Assembly: GCF_020329485.1 (NCBI RefSeq)
Contig: NZ_JAGKJI010000011.1
Coordinates: 1 to 64,000 of the forward strand
Length of the DNA stretch: 64,000 nt
Direction: 5' to 3'
DNA from: Bradyrhizobium cenepequi
Lineage (GTDB): Bacteria; Pseudomonadota; Alphaproteobacteria; Rhizobiales; Xanthobacteraceae
The notes below the pieces were generated by a model that was not told where the DNA came from, did not search any database, and worked only from the letters and a program-made list of their open reading frames with translations. Below, in pieces: positions 41,201-48,673 of the stretch. The stretch's first letter is position 1, and each line of letters opens with the position of its first letter. A program made the translations under genes and the position numbers.

Positions 41201-44093
41201 ATCCTGGTCGACGCGCTACGTGGCCGGTGCCGATCTCGGCGCTGCCGACACGCGTGCGATCCAAACGCAACGCACTGCCGGCAACATCGTGTTGAAGGAT
41301 CCTCACGGCACCGGGATCGACGGCGGTCAGGAGGCATCGAGCGTACTGCGCACCGGCACTGGCAATATCGAGCTGCTGGCTGCCGGCGACTACCGCCAGG
41401 AGTCGCTGTTCGGCGTCTACACCGCCGGCACCGCTGTGGGGGGCCTCGCGCGCGAAACTCGCAGTGACGGCACCGTGCTCGGCCCGGACTATGCAGCCTA
41501 CGAGGCGGCGTTAAACCCCATCGGCGTCTATTTCACCGAGCACGGCGGCGATGTGCTGCTGGCGGCGAGGGGAGATATTCGCGGCCGTATTGTCATGAAC
41601 CAGTTCAGTTGGAACGATGGCGTGCTGTCCTCCGACATCGAAAACTGGTCCTGGAGCCAGCAAGGAAGCTGGGGCATCAATTTCGGAACCTACGCTGTCG
41701 GTACCGAGACGCTGGTGATGCGCGGCTTTGCCGGCATCGGCGCGCTCGGCGGCGGCAACGTGATCTTGCGCGCCGGCGGAGACGCCGGAGAGAGCAGCAT
41801 CGGCGACGTGACTGTCATGAGTACGACGGCGTTGTCGGCGGCGATCGGCAGCAGCGGGCGCATCGGCGCCAGTGGTGCGGTCGTTCGTAGCGGTGGCGGT
41901 ACATTAACGGTCGATATCGCCGGCCGCCTCAATCCGGGAATGAACCTGAACCTCGAAGAGAGATTGTACGGTGATCTCACCAATCTTCGTGGCAATATCG
42001 ATGTGCGCGCCGGCGCCGTCGGCACCGCCCTTGCCGCACTCCATGGTGTCCCCGAAAGTGGCTACCCGTTGCCGCGGTCCGGCGATCCGCGTCCCATCGA
42101 TCCGCTCGCGTCTTATAAGTCGGTTATGTACGGCCGGGTGACCTTCAACGTCGGCGACGGGGCGGTGACCGCCGACAGCAGGACCGATCTCGTCACTGAC
42201 GCTTATGCTGTCCGCGATCTGTGGACGGACACGACAGGCGCAACACTGTTCTCGGCAGGCGGCGACATCAGCCCGGGCGGTCTGAACGTTTTCTTGCAGC
42301 CGGTCGTTCCCTCGCTCTCGGTGACAGCGGCGCATGGCAACATCCTTCTATCCGGACCAATGGATTTGTTGCCGTCGCCGATTGGGCAACTGGAATTCCT
42401 CGCTTCGAATTCCATCAATGGCCGGGGTGACAAATACGCGTGGATCCCAGGTTATGTCGGCATGCAGGTCGGCACACCGTTCGGCAATCTTCATATCGAC
42501 GACCCCGAGCCAATACGCTTCTACGCCGTCGCGGGCGACATCGCCAATGTCCAGGTCGGCCAGAGTGAGCTGGCGGGGCCAGGTCAGATCACTTATCACG
42601 TCGCCGGCAAGCAAGCATGGCTGCGCGCGGGGCGCGACATCTTCAACACCAGCGGCGTGATCCTCAACAACCGAGACACCGACGTGTCGATCGTGTCGGC
42701 TGGTCGCGACATCATCTTCGCACACTTCGAGATCGCCGGTCCCGGCACGCTGCTCGTCTCCGCCGGCCGCAACGTCTATCAGGCCGACTACGGATCGCTC
42801 ACCAGTATTGGTCCGCTTGTGCCGGGGGATCTGCGGCCCGGTGCCGGCATCGTGGTGCAGGGGGGTGTCGGTGCTGCTGAGCCGGACTACAGCGCCCTTG
42901 TTGCGCGCTATCTGAATCCGGCCAATTTGGCGCAAAACGGAATACCGTTGGCCGACCAGCCCGGCAAAGTGGCCAAGGTCTACACGGCCGAACTCGCCGC
43001 GTGGCTCTCGGAGTATTACGGCTTTGCGGGAATAGCCGACGAGGCACCGGCATTTTTCGCGACGCTTGCCGCTGAGCAGCAAAACATCTTCCTGCGCCAG
43101 GTCTACTTCGCCGAGTTGCGTGAAGGCGGACGTGAATACAACGATCAATCGAGCTCGCGTTATGGCTCCTACCTGCGCGGCCGTCAGATGATCGCGACCC
43201 TGTTTCCGGAGACGGACGAGAACGGCAAGCCCATCCAGCAGGCGGGCGATATCGTCATGTTCGACGGCTCGGGTGTGCGCACGAATTTCGGCGGCGACAT
43301 CCAGCTGATCGCACCGGGCGGGCAGGTCATCATCGGCGTGGAGGGCAAGGCGCCGCCGGCAACCGCCGGCGTGATGACACAGGGGTCTGGCGATATCCAG
43401 ATCTACGCGAAAGAAAGCATCCTGCTCGGCCTCTCGCGCATCATGACCACGTTCGGGGGCGACATCCTCGCCTGGTCTGCCGAAGGCGACATCAACGCCG
43501 GTCGTGGTGCCAAGACCACCGTATTGTACACCCCGCCCCGGCGCGTCTACGACAAGTACGGCAGTGTGGCGCTCTCGCCGGTGGCGCCGAGCTCGGGCGC
43601 AGGCATTGCCACGCTTAGTCCGATCCCGGAAGTGCCGCCCGGCGACATCGATTTGATCGCGCCGCTCGGTACGATTGATGCCGGCGAGGCGGGCATTCGC
43701 GTCTCTGGCAATGTCAACCTTGCGGCGCTGCAGATCATCAACGCCGGCAATATCCAGGTGCAGGGCTCCGCGACCGGCATTCCGACAGTGCAGGCGCCGA
43801 ATGTCAGCGGCGCGTTGGCTGCGTCCAACACCGCCGGTGCCGCGTCGCAACAGGCAAAGACACCTCAGCAGGGACCTGCCGACGCGCAGCCGTCGATCAT
43901 CATGGTCGAATTCCTCGGCTTCGGCGGCGGTGGTGGGAGCAACCGTGAAGAACAACGGCGCCCGCAGGACGAAGAACGCCGCAGCCAGATTCAGGATCCG
44001 AAAAGTCGCTATCAGATCGTCGGTGCCGGCAATCTCACGGAAGAGCAATTTCGTGAATTAGCCGACGAGAGGCGCAAACGGATTGGACGCTGA
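32232..44093 (+). CDS. Giant filamentous-haemagglutinin-like exoprotein (TpsA type, DUF3739 C-terminus), 3953 residues
   Basis: Signal peptide of about 39 residues ending GAEA|R, then an Ala/Gln-rich probable helix (about 47-99), then the TPS/haemagglutination domain: VDIKQTQQKAILNWTTFNVG, VYIINRNGIIFGGASQVNVGALIAATANI (NRNG about 204-207). Two-partner secretion uses this domain to reach a TpsB pore. Thousands of residues of Gly/Asp/Val/Ala-rich beta-helix repeats follow (VTVSAGQRI, GGNVTLRAD, GDIELLA patterns). Near the end are DUF3739-like blocks (LREGGREYNDQSSSRYGSYLRGRQM, DIQLIAPGGQVIIGVEG), then IIMVEFLGFGGGGG and a charged tail. It is a surface or released adhesin. No TpsB is in the window. 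Only one CxxC pair (C1712, C1715) was noticed. The 276 bases after it hold nothing I recognise. Confidence 0.93.
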   Translation: MPVETTALRLHPRRTRAHSALLAGVSAVALLGAMTGAEARPLGGSSPSAAAAAAAQAASQDAARAAQQAGDALKRASQAIQAIQAAQSAARNLASQTQSAIPNGLVPGGLVVAPGAGTSSGVWTGAQLPAQAQVNGRTQVDIKQTQQKAILNWTTFNVGKETTVNFDQQGNSSWTALNRVVDPSARPSQIAGQIRADGQVYIINRNGIIFGGASQVNVGALIAATANITDDQFLDRGIYSQQLSGAYLPSFTGAAGSVTVEAGAELTTRSPKSVKEGGRFVMLLGSNVENAGSISTPKGQALLAAGNDFILRPGYGTDANQFSTTRGSEIAPVISSSGTSGSVTNAGLIFSQQGDITLAGRVIAQDGTLVSTTSVNTRGTIHLLNSAADRNGSIVFGGASVTTILPELDSDETALNRQRDALIAASMTQDRIRAQANFGQFDNLAKLADQQDQSRIEIVTGGNVLFKNGSTTMAQGGQVTVSAGQRIVTETGATIDVSGVRSVLLPMSVNNIKVNVQGNELRDAPVNRDSGNLMNANVWIDVRDLVLVPAGTGGYASDRYYTPGGLLEVSGYLNNTAHTIGEWTALGGTITLSGPEVVAQPGSIFNISGGAVTYQGGYIRTTNFRGADGGIYNIGNARADVLLDGVAGGFTRKHERWNVTETWTNPLDKGAVSVRWEDGYTVGRDAGSLNLSTPTSVFAGTIVADVIQGQRQVEARPDGVTDGYKFSQNTAPLAGTLALGQYTALGRTGVYNTDVVFIDLTTVSPPADRTNTAWFDAQHLSQQGLGAIDFATGGKITVDAPLSVADGGSVTLTAPIVDIKADITARSGEITATNHFTLGTPVGGTMTQVLTSGGVSTITVSQGAKLDTRGLWANAINDPADESKRAFIDGGDVHLVSSGDVIVATGSMIDVSSGGLISHKDDFTGGRGGNVTLRADAVPIGVAPGVGRLTLDGDISGLGAAGGGTLTLGSGASVVLGGEVLATNGVLSAGETAPVDLKALEEFRVRAGEILPADYIRTFTVAPPGQPIGAAPHITTPMILAADWTPPPSLSTVTSYYMVVQGRGNVYVGAQNQPIIPAGSVITFISGTEVFPLDYVVPANVFPSGIPIVPTTVIVSAGNPSPVDVVFAAGTIIRAGAVMGRSVAVAPLQYLKQNLLQSGFSKYDIRGNTGLLVAPGMQLDVTMPVYRLSSAGFSAPTGADPSAAMEVWTPPLYLDDRSAGSFTQRGGADLSLTSAQGMVLAAGSAIRVDDGHSVTLNALWQTTIEGAVTAAGGTITIGSDLGSADYQQTGFPGESIWIGDHAVLDVAARPLSGVDMKGHRYGIVRDGGSIKIGIASLTPDSKGMLPATQSLVVIRPGAVLDASGTHAAIDLLVGAGAIAGWQPIDAASNGGSILIASQNGLYIDGTMRAVPGGAGAAGGTLTLALETPYYNPWTATGPRIFTITQDRARSPLPSDLRPRANDASLVDGRAYVSASQVAEGGFDNLALWSRDVFRFEGNVSLSTRQSLALYRGALSVAPSTLDARVSLSAPYVLLDGATVVDIPPGLAYPGLLGWQPSDTNRGVLTVTADLIDMRNRVFSGVSGIYQTGIEPAPIINHMIDAPGFDSIELVSRGDVRFGSGVFASGGDITIEAAQLYPTTGAATTIAAGMTKNFQSIVRNAEGTLTIRGNGTNPALPQSVFGALGFIATTIDQGGIVRAPLGSVVLGNVASVCPGCFALAPDNEFTPQPPMTVTLRSGSITSTTAAGLIVPYGGTTDGLSYKYNGADVVFADLGSLSPAGEQAVGVTVKGNRIVADPGSLLDLSGGSELTGAAFVSGRGGSVDVRETPLVNANPANTYSKTSNRVYALLPSYVSSYAPLAPDNGAGDPLVGQQITLQRPAGGLPAGTYTLLPSTYALHPGAYRIEIGGSSTAMFGAVALGNGSYVTSGTLGIANTGFRSALMRQIILTPANSVRTYSRYSETSYSDFAIANAATFGLARPRLPIDGQVVKLDLGAATGEILSFEGTALFDPAKGGRAGILAVDGTGSIELKAVGAAATPGMASIDTEDLSRFNGGTLLIGGEYIYYSGAGQTDSNGARTFFAANTNNVYVRAGAVLKAGQILLLAKNTIQIQDGAVLDTTRGSTDVLDSRDGYIFGNSVNGNSATAGAILSVANGWLNFLPPVTSTAGTVTIEDGAALRTLGTIVVSSSLGLNLGANVALNARYLTLSLPEINVGTDASLAAANAAGALGSGWLLTQSTLDRLLAPADPALARVERLTLTVGSSLNFIGDVTLDARSRDGGNTMMVLNTPAIYGWGTQGDVVTLAVDTLIWNGVTSGLGTSASPFVSLSPGAVRPGGPGTGHGTLAIDAREIMFGYDPYTRNQNEIALDRLALGFATVNLTASDRITAKDRGTLSVYHTGTNAQTYAGGELNITTPLLTAEAGGFMSYTAGGAITARAPGGGAINTAAVNALGGELHFNGSAINIDTAIALPSGRLELNATGDVTLTERSRIDLSGRAVTFFDVTKYSWGGDLAMASADGAITQHAGSVIDVSAVRNQAGSVEAIALGANGTLVLNGTLRGSSTGDFRSGGFDGRARSFADFAGLNATLNDGGFFGSRTFVIKTGDLAIGDDVRANEVNISVDGGSLTVNGRIDASGKTVGIIRLAARDDLVLAPTAVLDAHGTVLQVDGYGKPIEASNRGHVELTSAQGTVRLASGATIDLRSADAVARGQIEINAQRRGGANGTGAGANDIAVEAAGPLNIWGAGSIAVNGFHRYELADGIVNQSLLDAIHGDSTAFIDAAWANGALLNRLSGLRAYGDAFHLRPGIELTATGDITVVGDLDLAGYRYGPNADPARRGSGEPGVVVMRAGGNLKINGSINDGFAPPPVTPDDGRFPGETLTFIGGQPIAEEVVFTAPFYEPYGMNVFIFPVTAPGANDPVVVSGMISDDYATYGPGDTIFGGELYGTIRIAAGTVVTVDGDPSQATISYTSTRQGKMWAVAPMLAPGSLSWSTRYVAGADLGAADTRAIQTQRTAGNIVLKDPHGTGIDGGQEASSVLRTGTGNIELLAAGDYRQESLFGVYTAGTAVGGLARETRSDGTVLGPDYAAYEAALNPIGVYFTEHGGDVLLAARGDIRGRIVMNQFSWNDGVLSSDIENWSWSQQGSWGINFGTYAVGTETLVMRGFAGIGALGGGNVILRAGGDAGESSIGDVTVMSTTALSAAIGSSGRIGASGAVVRSGGGTLTVDIAGRLNPGMNLNLEERLYGDLTNLRGNIDVRAGAVGTALAALHGVPESGYPLPRSGDPRPIDPLASYKSVMYGRVTFNVGDGAVTADSRTDLVTDAYAVRDLWTDTTGATLFSAGGDISPGGLNVFLQPVVPSLSVTAAHGNILLSGPMDLLPSPIGQLEFLASNSINGRGDKYAWIPGYVGMQVGTPFGNLHIDDPEPIRFYAVAGDIANVQVGQSELAGPGQITYHVAGKQAWLRAGRDIFNTSGVILNNRDTDVSIVSAGRDIIFAHFEIAGPGTLLVSAGRNVYQADYGSLTSIGPLVPGDLRPGAGIVVQGGVGAAEPDYSALVARYLNPANLAQNGIPLADQPGKVAKVYTAELAAWLSEYYGFAGIADEAPAFFATLAAEQQNIFLRQVYFAELREGGREYNDQSSSRYGSYLRGRQMIATLFPETDENGKPIQQAGDIVMFDGSGVRTNFGGDIQLIAPGGQVIIGVEGKAPPATAGVMTQGSGDIQIYAKESILLGLSRIMTTFGGDILAWSAEGDINAGRGAKTTVLYTPPRRVYDKYGSVALSPVAPSSGAGIATLSPIPEVPPGDIDLIAPLGTIDAGEAGIRVSGNVNLAALQIINAGNIQVQGSATGIPTVQAPNVSGALAASNTAGAASQQAKTPQQGPADAQPSIIMVEFLGFGGGGGSNREEQRRPQDEERRSQIQDPKSRYQIVGAGNLTEEQFRELADERRKRIGR

Positions 44094-44369
44094 GACCGAC
44101 CGAAACGAGGGCTATACGCGGCATCGGCCTCTGCCACTTAACGGCGTGCCGATCACCGGCCAACGGGGAGGGTCGATGGGCGGGCCTACAGGGATCATTG
44201 CGGCGAGCATGGACTGTCCAACGTTCCGTCGTCGCTGCTCATCCGTCGACAAGTCTCGCGCAATGAGCGGTCACAGAAGTCCAACTCAGCTCGTCCGGTG
44301 CCGTTCCACGAAATCATCGCCCGTCAAATTGAGCATCGCGGATGCCGATCCGAAGCCGCTCCGGCTGGT

Positions 44370-45431
44370 TTACGATACGACACCCAATCGGCCCAGACGC
44401 GGCGTGAAGCGAAGCGCTACCTCCTGCCCGGTCTCGATCGATTCATAGAGCGCCGAGATCAGTTCCAGGCTCTTGCGGCCCTCGAGTCCATCAACCAGCG
44501 CGGCGCGCTGGTTCACCAGGCAATCGACGACGTGTTGGTAATAGGCCTGATGGCCGAACCCATAGACGTTCGGCGGGTTGATTGAAAATTTCTCGATCAC
44601 GTCCTTGTCCGACGGCAGTTCGTCAACGAAACGCCAATGTCGAATCTGGTTGACTGCAAGGCCCGCAACTTCGACTACCCCCTTTTCGCCGAGAATGGAG
44701 AGCGATCCTTCGAGGTCTGTCGGCCGCGTGGCGGTGGTCGCCTCAATGACGCCGAGCGCGCCGTTTTTGAACTTCAACGTCGCGACCGCCGTGTCCTCGG
44801 CCTCGATTCGCACCAAGGCGGTGGTCGCGCGGGCATGAACGCTAATGACATCGCCGAAAAACCATTCCAGCAGGTCGATGTAGTGGCTCGCCTGATTGGT
44901 GAGCACGCCCCCGTCATAGGCCCAAGTGCCACGCCAGCTGTCCTGGTCATAGTAGGCCTGATCGCGACACCAGCGCACGCGCACTGTGCCGAGCACGAGC
45001 TTACCGAAGCGGCCGGCCTCCAGCGCCTCGCGTGCTTTGACCACGGGAACATTGAAGCGGTTCTGCTTGACGATGAAAAGCTTGACGCCGGCCTCGTCGC
45101 AGGCACGGATCATGTCGTCAGCGTCCTGTAGCCGCAGCGCCATCGGCTTTTCCACCACGACGTGCTTGCCGGCCTTCGCGCAGGCGATGACGTGCTCGCG
45201 ACGCATGCCGCTCGGGGTCAACAACGCGACCGCATCGATGTCCCTGCGGGCGAGAAAGTCATCGATGTCGTAATGGGCGGCAACGCCGAACTTCGCTGCG
45301 ACCGCATCCGCGCGGGTGCGCACTAGGTCGCACACAGCCGCGAGCGCTGCGCCCTCGATACGATTGTCGCCGAGCAGATCGGAATGGCGCCTGGCGATAC
45401 GCCCGCATCCTAGCAGGCCGAACCTGATCAT
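44370..45431 (-). CDS. Gfo/Idh/MocA family NAD-dependent oxidoreductase
   Basis: A 353-residue sugar-type dehydrogenase. The N-terminal Rossmann motif is FGLLGCGRIARRHSDLLG. The conserved EKP motif is in GKHVVVEKPMALRLQDADDMI. The C-terminal domain has KQNRFNVPVVKAREALEAGRFGKL, YYDQDSWRGTWAYDGGVLTNQASHYIDLLEWFFG, with Asp and His of the active site. The last block strongly recalls UDP-N-acetylglucosaminuronate 3-dehydrogenases (WlbA/WbpB) of surface-polysaccharide synthesis, although other sugar substrates are possible. It stands alone between the adhesin and pyruvate kinase; 190 bases separate it from the pyruvate kinase stop. A polysaccharide role near an adhesin is an inference. Confidence 0.9.
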   Translation of the reverse strand: MIRFGLLGCGRIARRHSDLLGDNRIEGAALAAVCDLVRTRADAVAAKFGVAAHYDIDDFLARRDIDAVALLTPSGMRREHVIACAKAGKHVVVEKPMALRLQDADDMIRACDEAGVKLFIVKQNRFNVPVVKAREALEAGRFGKLVLGTVRVRWCRDQAYYDQDSWRGTWAYDGGVLTNQASHYIDLLEWFFGDVISVHARATTALVRIEAEDTAVATLKFKNGALGVIEATTATRPTDLEGSLSILGEKGVVEVAGLAVNQIRHWRFVDELPSDKDVIEKFSINPPNVYGFGHQAYYQHVVDCLVNQRAALVDGLEGRKSLELISALYESIETGQEVALRFTPRLGRLGVVS

Positions 45432-45540
45432 TGAGCCTCCTTTTCGGCGCGGAGACTACGCGGGGGCGACAATGATACGACGCTCCCGGCTCCATATTAG
45501 CAAAGGTTCCAGTAGATCAAGTCAATTGGGACGCCGCACG

Positions 45541-45574
45541 TTCCCGGCTCGAATGGTTCGGGAATCGTTTTTTT
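45541..45574 (+). terminator. Hairpin followed by T-tract (intrinsic-terminator-like) on the plus strand
   Basis: TTCCCG-N12-CGGGAA followed by TCG and seven T's. It reads as a terminator only on the plus strand, although both flanking genes are on the minus strand. It could stop antisense or read-through transcription from the adhesin side toward pyruvate kinase. Confidence 0.5.
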
Positions 45575-45621
45575 GGCTGAACCCATCTCTCTCCTGTTTC
45601 ATCATTTCCTGCTCCAGCGGA

Positions 45622-47040
45622 TCAGGAGACCGAAACGACGCGCAGGTTGTTGGTCGTTCCGCCCTGGCCTAACGGTATGCCGGCAACCACCACCAAAGTA
45701 TCACCGGCGCCGGCGAAGCCTTCCCGTTTCGCAAGCTCGGTCGCGCGGCTGACCATCTCCTCGTAACTTTGCACGTGCTCGGAAGGCGCGCTGTGTGCGC
45801 CCCACAAGAGGCAGAGACGACGGGACACTTCCACGCTGGTCGTCGTGGCCAGGATCGGCACCCTGGGTCGCTTCCGCGCAACACGTGCGGCCGTTGTCCC
45901 GCTCGAGGTATAGGCGACGATGGCCGCCGCACGGATCGCGGAGGCTAAGTCGGCCGCCGCCGCGGCAACCGCATGCGGCGGAGTCTGTTCCTCATCGGGC
46001 TGGGTTGCTTCGATGATCGAGCGATACATCTTGTGCTGCTCCGTGCTGCGGATGATGCGGTCCATCATTTCGACGGCTTCGCGCGGGTACTGGCCCGTTG
46101 CAGATTCCGCCGACAACATCACCGCATCCGCGCCGTCATAGATTGCAGTCGCGACGTCTGACGCCTCGGCACGCGTGGGTGTTGGTGCTGCCACCATTGA
46201 ATCGAGCATCTGAGTGGCGACGATCACCGGTTTGACGGCCAGCCTGCAGGCGCGTACCAGCTCCTTTTGGCGAGCCGGTACCTCCTCATGCGGAATCTCG
46301 ACCCCGAGATCGCCGCGCGCAACCATGATCGCATCCGACATCTGGATAATATCATCGATCCGCTCGAGTGCGGCGGGCTTCTCGATCTTCGCCATGAGCC
46401 CGGCGCGCCCGCCAATCAGAGCCCGTGCTTCGATCATGTCCGATGGCTTCTGCACAAATGAGAGAGCCACCCAGTCCACGCCAAGGCCCAAGCCGAATTC
46501 CAGATCGGTGCGGTCTTTTGCGGTGAGCGGCGACAGGTCGAGAATCGTTCCGGGCAAATTGACGCCCTTGTGGTTCGAGATCGCACCACCGACAATGACT
46601 TCGGCCGCGATGTAGTCATTGCCCAGTCCCGTCGCGCGAACGCGCACCCTGCCATCATCGATCAAAAGATCGTCGCCGGGCGCAAGGGCCGCAAAGATTT
46701 CCGGGTGCGGCAAGGGTATAGCCTTGCCGTCTCCTTCCGATCCGGAGCGAACAAAGCGAACGATCTCACCAGGCCGAACCGTGATCTTCTTGTCGCGCAG
46801 GGCGCCAACGCGAATTTTCGGCCCCTGCAGATCCATCAGAACGCCGATCGGGCGGTGCATATCCCGCTCGAGTGCCCGGATCGCGGCATGGACATTTGCA
46901 TGATCCTTATGGGTTCCGTGGCTGAAGTTGAGACGGAATGTGTCTACGCCTGCGAGAAACAGCGCCTTAAGCATCTCTGGCGAAGCGCTGGCGGGGCCAA
47001 CGGTAGCGACGATTTTTGCCCGTCGAGAACGCATGACCAT
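45622..47040 (-). CDS. pyk: Pyruvate kinase
   Basis: Converts phosphoenolpyruvate and ADP to pyruvate and ATP, the last step of glycolysis. Motifs: KIVATVGPASASPEMLKALFLAGVDTFRLNFSHGTHKDH, MDLQGPKIRVG, LSFVQKPSDM, the signature MVARGDLGVEIPHEEVPARQKELV with a preceding catalytic Lys (MAKIEKPAAL), and VATQMLDSMVAAPTPTRAEASDVATAIYDGADAVMLSAESATG. The C-terminal allosteric domain is present, so the 472-residue length is normal. The ATG at 47040 is supported by GGAAGGGAG six bases upstream, rather than the longer form from 47070. It lies 96 bases after the SHOCT membrane-protein gene on the same strand. Confidence 0.96.
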   Translation of the reverse strand: MVMRSRRAKIVATVGPASASPEMLKALFLAGVDTFRLNFSHGTHKDHANVHAAIRALERDMHRPIGVLMDLQGPKIRVGALRDKKITVRPGEIVRFVRSGSEGDGKAIPLPHPEIFAALAPGDDLLIDDGRVRVRATGLGNDYIAAEVIVGGAISNHKGVNLPGTILDLSPLTAKDRTDLEFGLGLGVDWVALSFVQKPSDMIEARALIGGRAGLMAKIEKPAALERIDDIIQMSDAIMVARGDLGVEIPHEEVPARQKELVRACRLAVKPVIVATQMLDSMVAAPTPTRAEASDVATAIYDGADAVMLSAESATGQYPREAVEMMDRIIRSTEQHKMYRSIIEATQPDEEQTPPHAVAAAAADLASAIRAAAIVAYTSSGTTAARVARKRPRVPILATTTSVEVSRRLCLLWGAHSAPSEHVQSYEEMVSRATELAKREGFAGAGDTLVVVAGIPLGQGGTTNNLRVVSVS

Positions 47041-47136
47041 GTGCTCCCTTCCGTTCAGGCGATCACGCACGCCTTGGAGGCGACGTCATCTAGAAGAGCT
47101 GCCTCTTGCGGTGAACGCGCCGAGGACAGACCTCCG

Positions 47137-47517
47137 CTACTGAACCAACCTCGCGCGAAGGCGCGCGAATTCGTCATCAGTGATCGATCCCGCCGTCTTG
47201 AGCTGATCAAGCTTTCCGAGCTCGTCGGCGACACTGAATCCGACCACACGCCGCAATTCTTCACGAGCCGCCTGCGCTTGTTGCGCATTGCGCTCGGTCA
47301 TGCCTCGCCCCTGAGTGATCAGATAAATGATGACACCAAGATACGGGGTCAGTATCACGACGATCACCCAAATGGCCTTGGCCCACCCTGAAATATCATA
47401 ACGTCTAAAGAGGTCCGAAAAGATTGTGATGGCCAACCAGAACCACACGACGAACGCGAATATCGTCAGCACGTCGATCAGAAAGTTTGAAAAAGTGAAG
47501 CCTCCCTCGAAGAGCAT
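47137..47517 (-). CDS. Small membrane protein with PLDc_N and SHOCT domains
   Basis: About 126 residues. Two hydrophobic helices, VLTIFAFVVWFWLAITIFSDLF and AIWVIVVILTPYLGVIIYLITQG, form the PLDc_N module. The soluble end, ELGKLDQLKTAGSITDDEFARLRARLV, is a SHOCT (short C-terminal) domain, often involved in oligomerisation. The ATG at 47517 follows AAGGAGGGTGTC, a good ribosome site; an upstream start at 47580 is less likely. It faces a universal-stress-protein gene divergently and precedes pyk. Such proteins often accompany stress-protein genes, but no activity is known. Confidence 0.88.
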   Translation of the reverse strand: MLFEGGFTFSNFLIDVLTIFAFVVWFWLAITIFSDLFRRYDISGWAKAIWVIVVILTPYLGVIIYLITQGRGMTERNAQQAQAAREELRRVVGFSVADELGKLDQLKTAGSITDDEFARLRARLVQ

Positions 47518-47830
47518 GACACCCTCCTTGCTACTTGTTCGCCGACTTTTGCGCCGCATTTTGTTGGTTACTACTAGCATTATTATGCCGGATCGTACAC
47601 CGTTGGGTTGTATGGCGCCCCCGAGGCCCTTGCTACGGCCCCGGGGGCACGCTCAGATGGACGTCCCGCGCGTGGTGCAGGTTTCCGTCTGGAACGTCTA
47701 GCCGTCACACAAGTTAATTCGCTTGGCCCGCGAGCCGACCGCTCTGAATGGGGGATGATAAGCTTCTCCGCCGATCGGCGATCCGGCCTGAGGACGACTA
47801 TTCGGCATTTTAAGCTGCACGGGGTGGACC

Positions 47831-48673
47831 ATGAAGGACATACTCGTTTTTCTTTCTCCTGCGGTATGTAGAGATAACCTTTCGCGCGGAGGGCATTACG
47901 CCATCGATCTCGCTCGCACGTACGGTGCGCATCTATCTGCATTGATTGCAGATATTGAATCCGACCTCGGTGATTTGGCGCCTCAACCCGATATCCGGCA
48001 GGTCGGGACGACGACTGCCAGCAAGTCAACATTATCAAGTGAACGGGTGGCGCGAACGGCGGAACTCGTTCAGTCGGCGGCGACAGATGCAAACATACCT
48101 TGTGACATTCTACAGAGCGAAAACCAGTCCATCTCGCTTCGCGAACGCATAATCCATTTCACCCAGATGCACGACATGCTGATTCTCGACGTACGCGGAT
48201 CACTCGATTCGCCTCGCAAAGAGCTCGTCGAAGCAGCTCTGTTTGGGGGTGGTCGGCCAATTGTGTTCGTGCCGCCGAACACAGCTCTAGTCGCAAACAA
48301 CCGCATTGTCGTTGCGTGGGACGGAACACGCTCGGCGGTTCGCGCGGTGCATGATGCCTTGCCGCTTCTCGTCAAGTCGCGTGAGGTACTCGTCGTATCG
48401 GTAATTGACGACAAGCTGTTTTCGACACCTCATTCTGGACACGCACTCTGCCGCTATCTCACACGGTGGGAGGTTGATGCGAAATTCAGCGCGATCCGCC
48501 GTGAGACTCTGAACATCGGAACGACCCTTCTGGCCTGCGCACGGCACGCTGGCGCGGATCTAATCGTGATGGGCGCATTCGCACATGGATTCGAGCGCGC
48601 GCTAATGCTCGGTAGTGCAACACGAGATATCTTTGAGGCGAGAATCGAAATTCCTGTACTCCTGTCGCACTAG
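47831..48673 (+). CDS. Universal stress protein family, tandem-domain
   Basis: A 280-residue protein with two UspA-like halves. The first half begins MKDILVFLSPAVCRDNLSRGGHYAIDLARTYGAHLSALIAD. The second begins NNRIVVAWDGTRSAVRAVHDALPLL and ends ADLIVMGAFAHGFERALMLGSATRDIFEARIEIPVLLSH. The last block carries the G-x2-G-x(9)-G-S/T type nucleotide motif, so the C-terminal half may bind ATP, while the first half lacks it. These proteins are typically induced under oxygen limitation or energy stress. It is followed immediately by an inverted repeat that could serve as its terminator. Confidence 0.92.
   Translation: MKDILVFLSPAVCRDNLSRGGHYAIDLARTYGAHLSALIADIESDLGDLAPQPDIRQVGTTTASKSTLSSERVARTAELVQSAATDANIPCDILQSENQSISLRERIIHFTQMHDMLILDVRGSLDSPRKELVEAALFGGGRPIVFVPPNTALVANNRIVVAWDGTRSAVRAVHDALPLLVKSREVLVVSVIDDKLFSTPHSGHALCRYLTRWEVDAKFSAIRRETLNIGTTLLACARHAGADLIVMGAFAHGFERALMLGSATRDIFEARIEIPVLLSH

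Noticed and set aside
42348..44048. 566-codon open frame opposite the end of the haemagglutinin
   Set aside because: Composition is typical of an antisense frame and the haemagglutinin frame is continuous through it.
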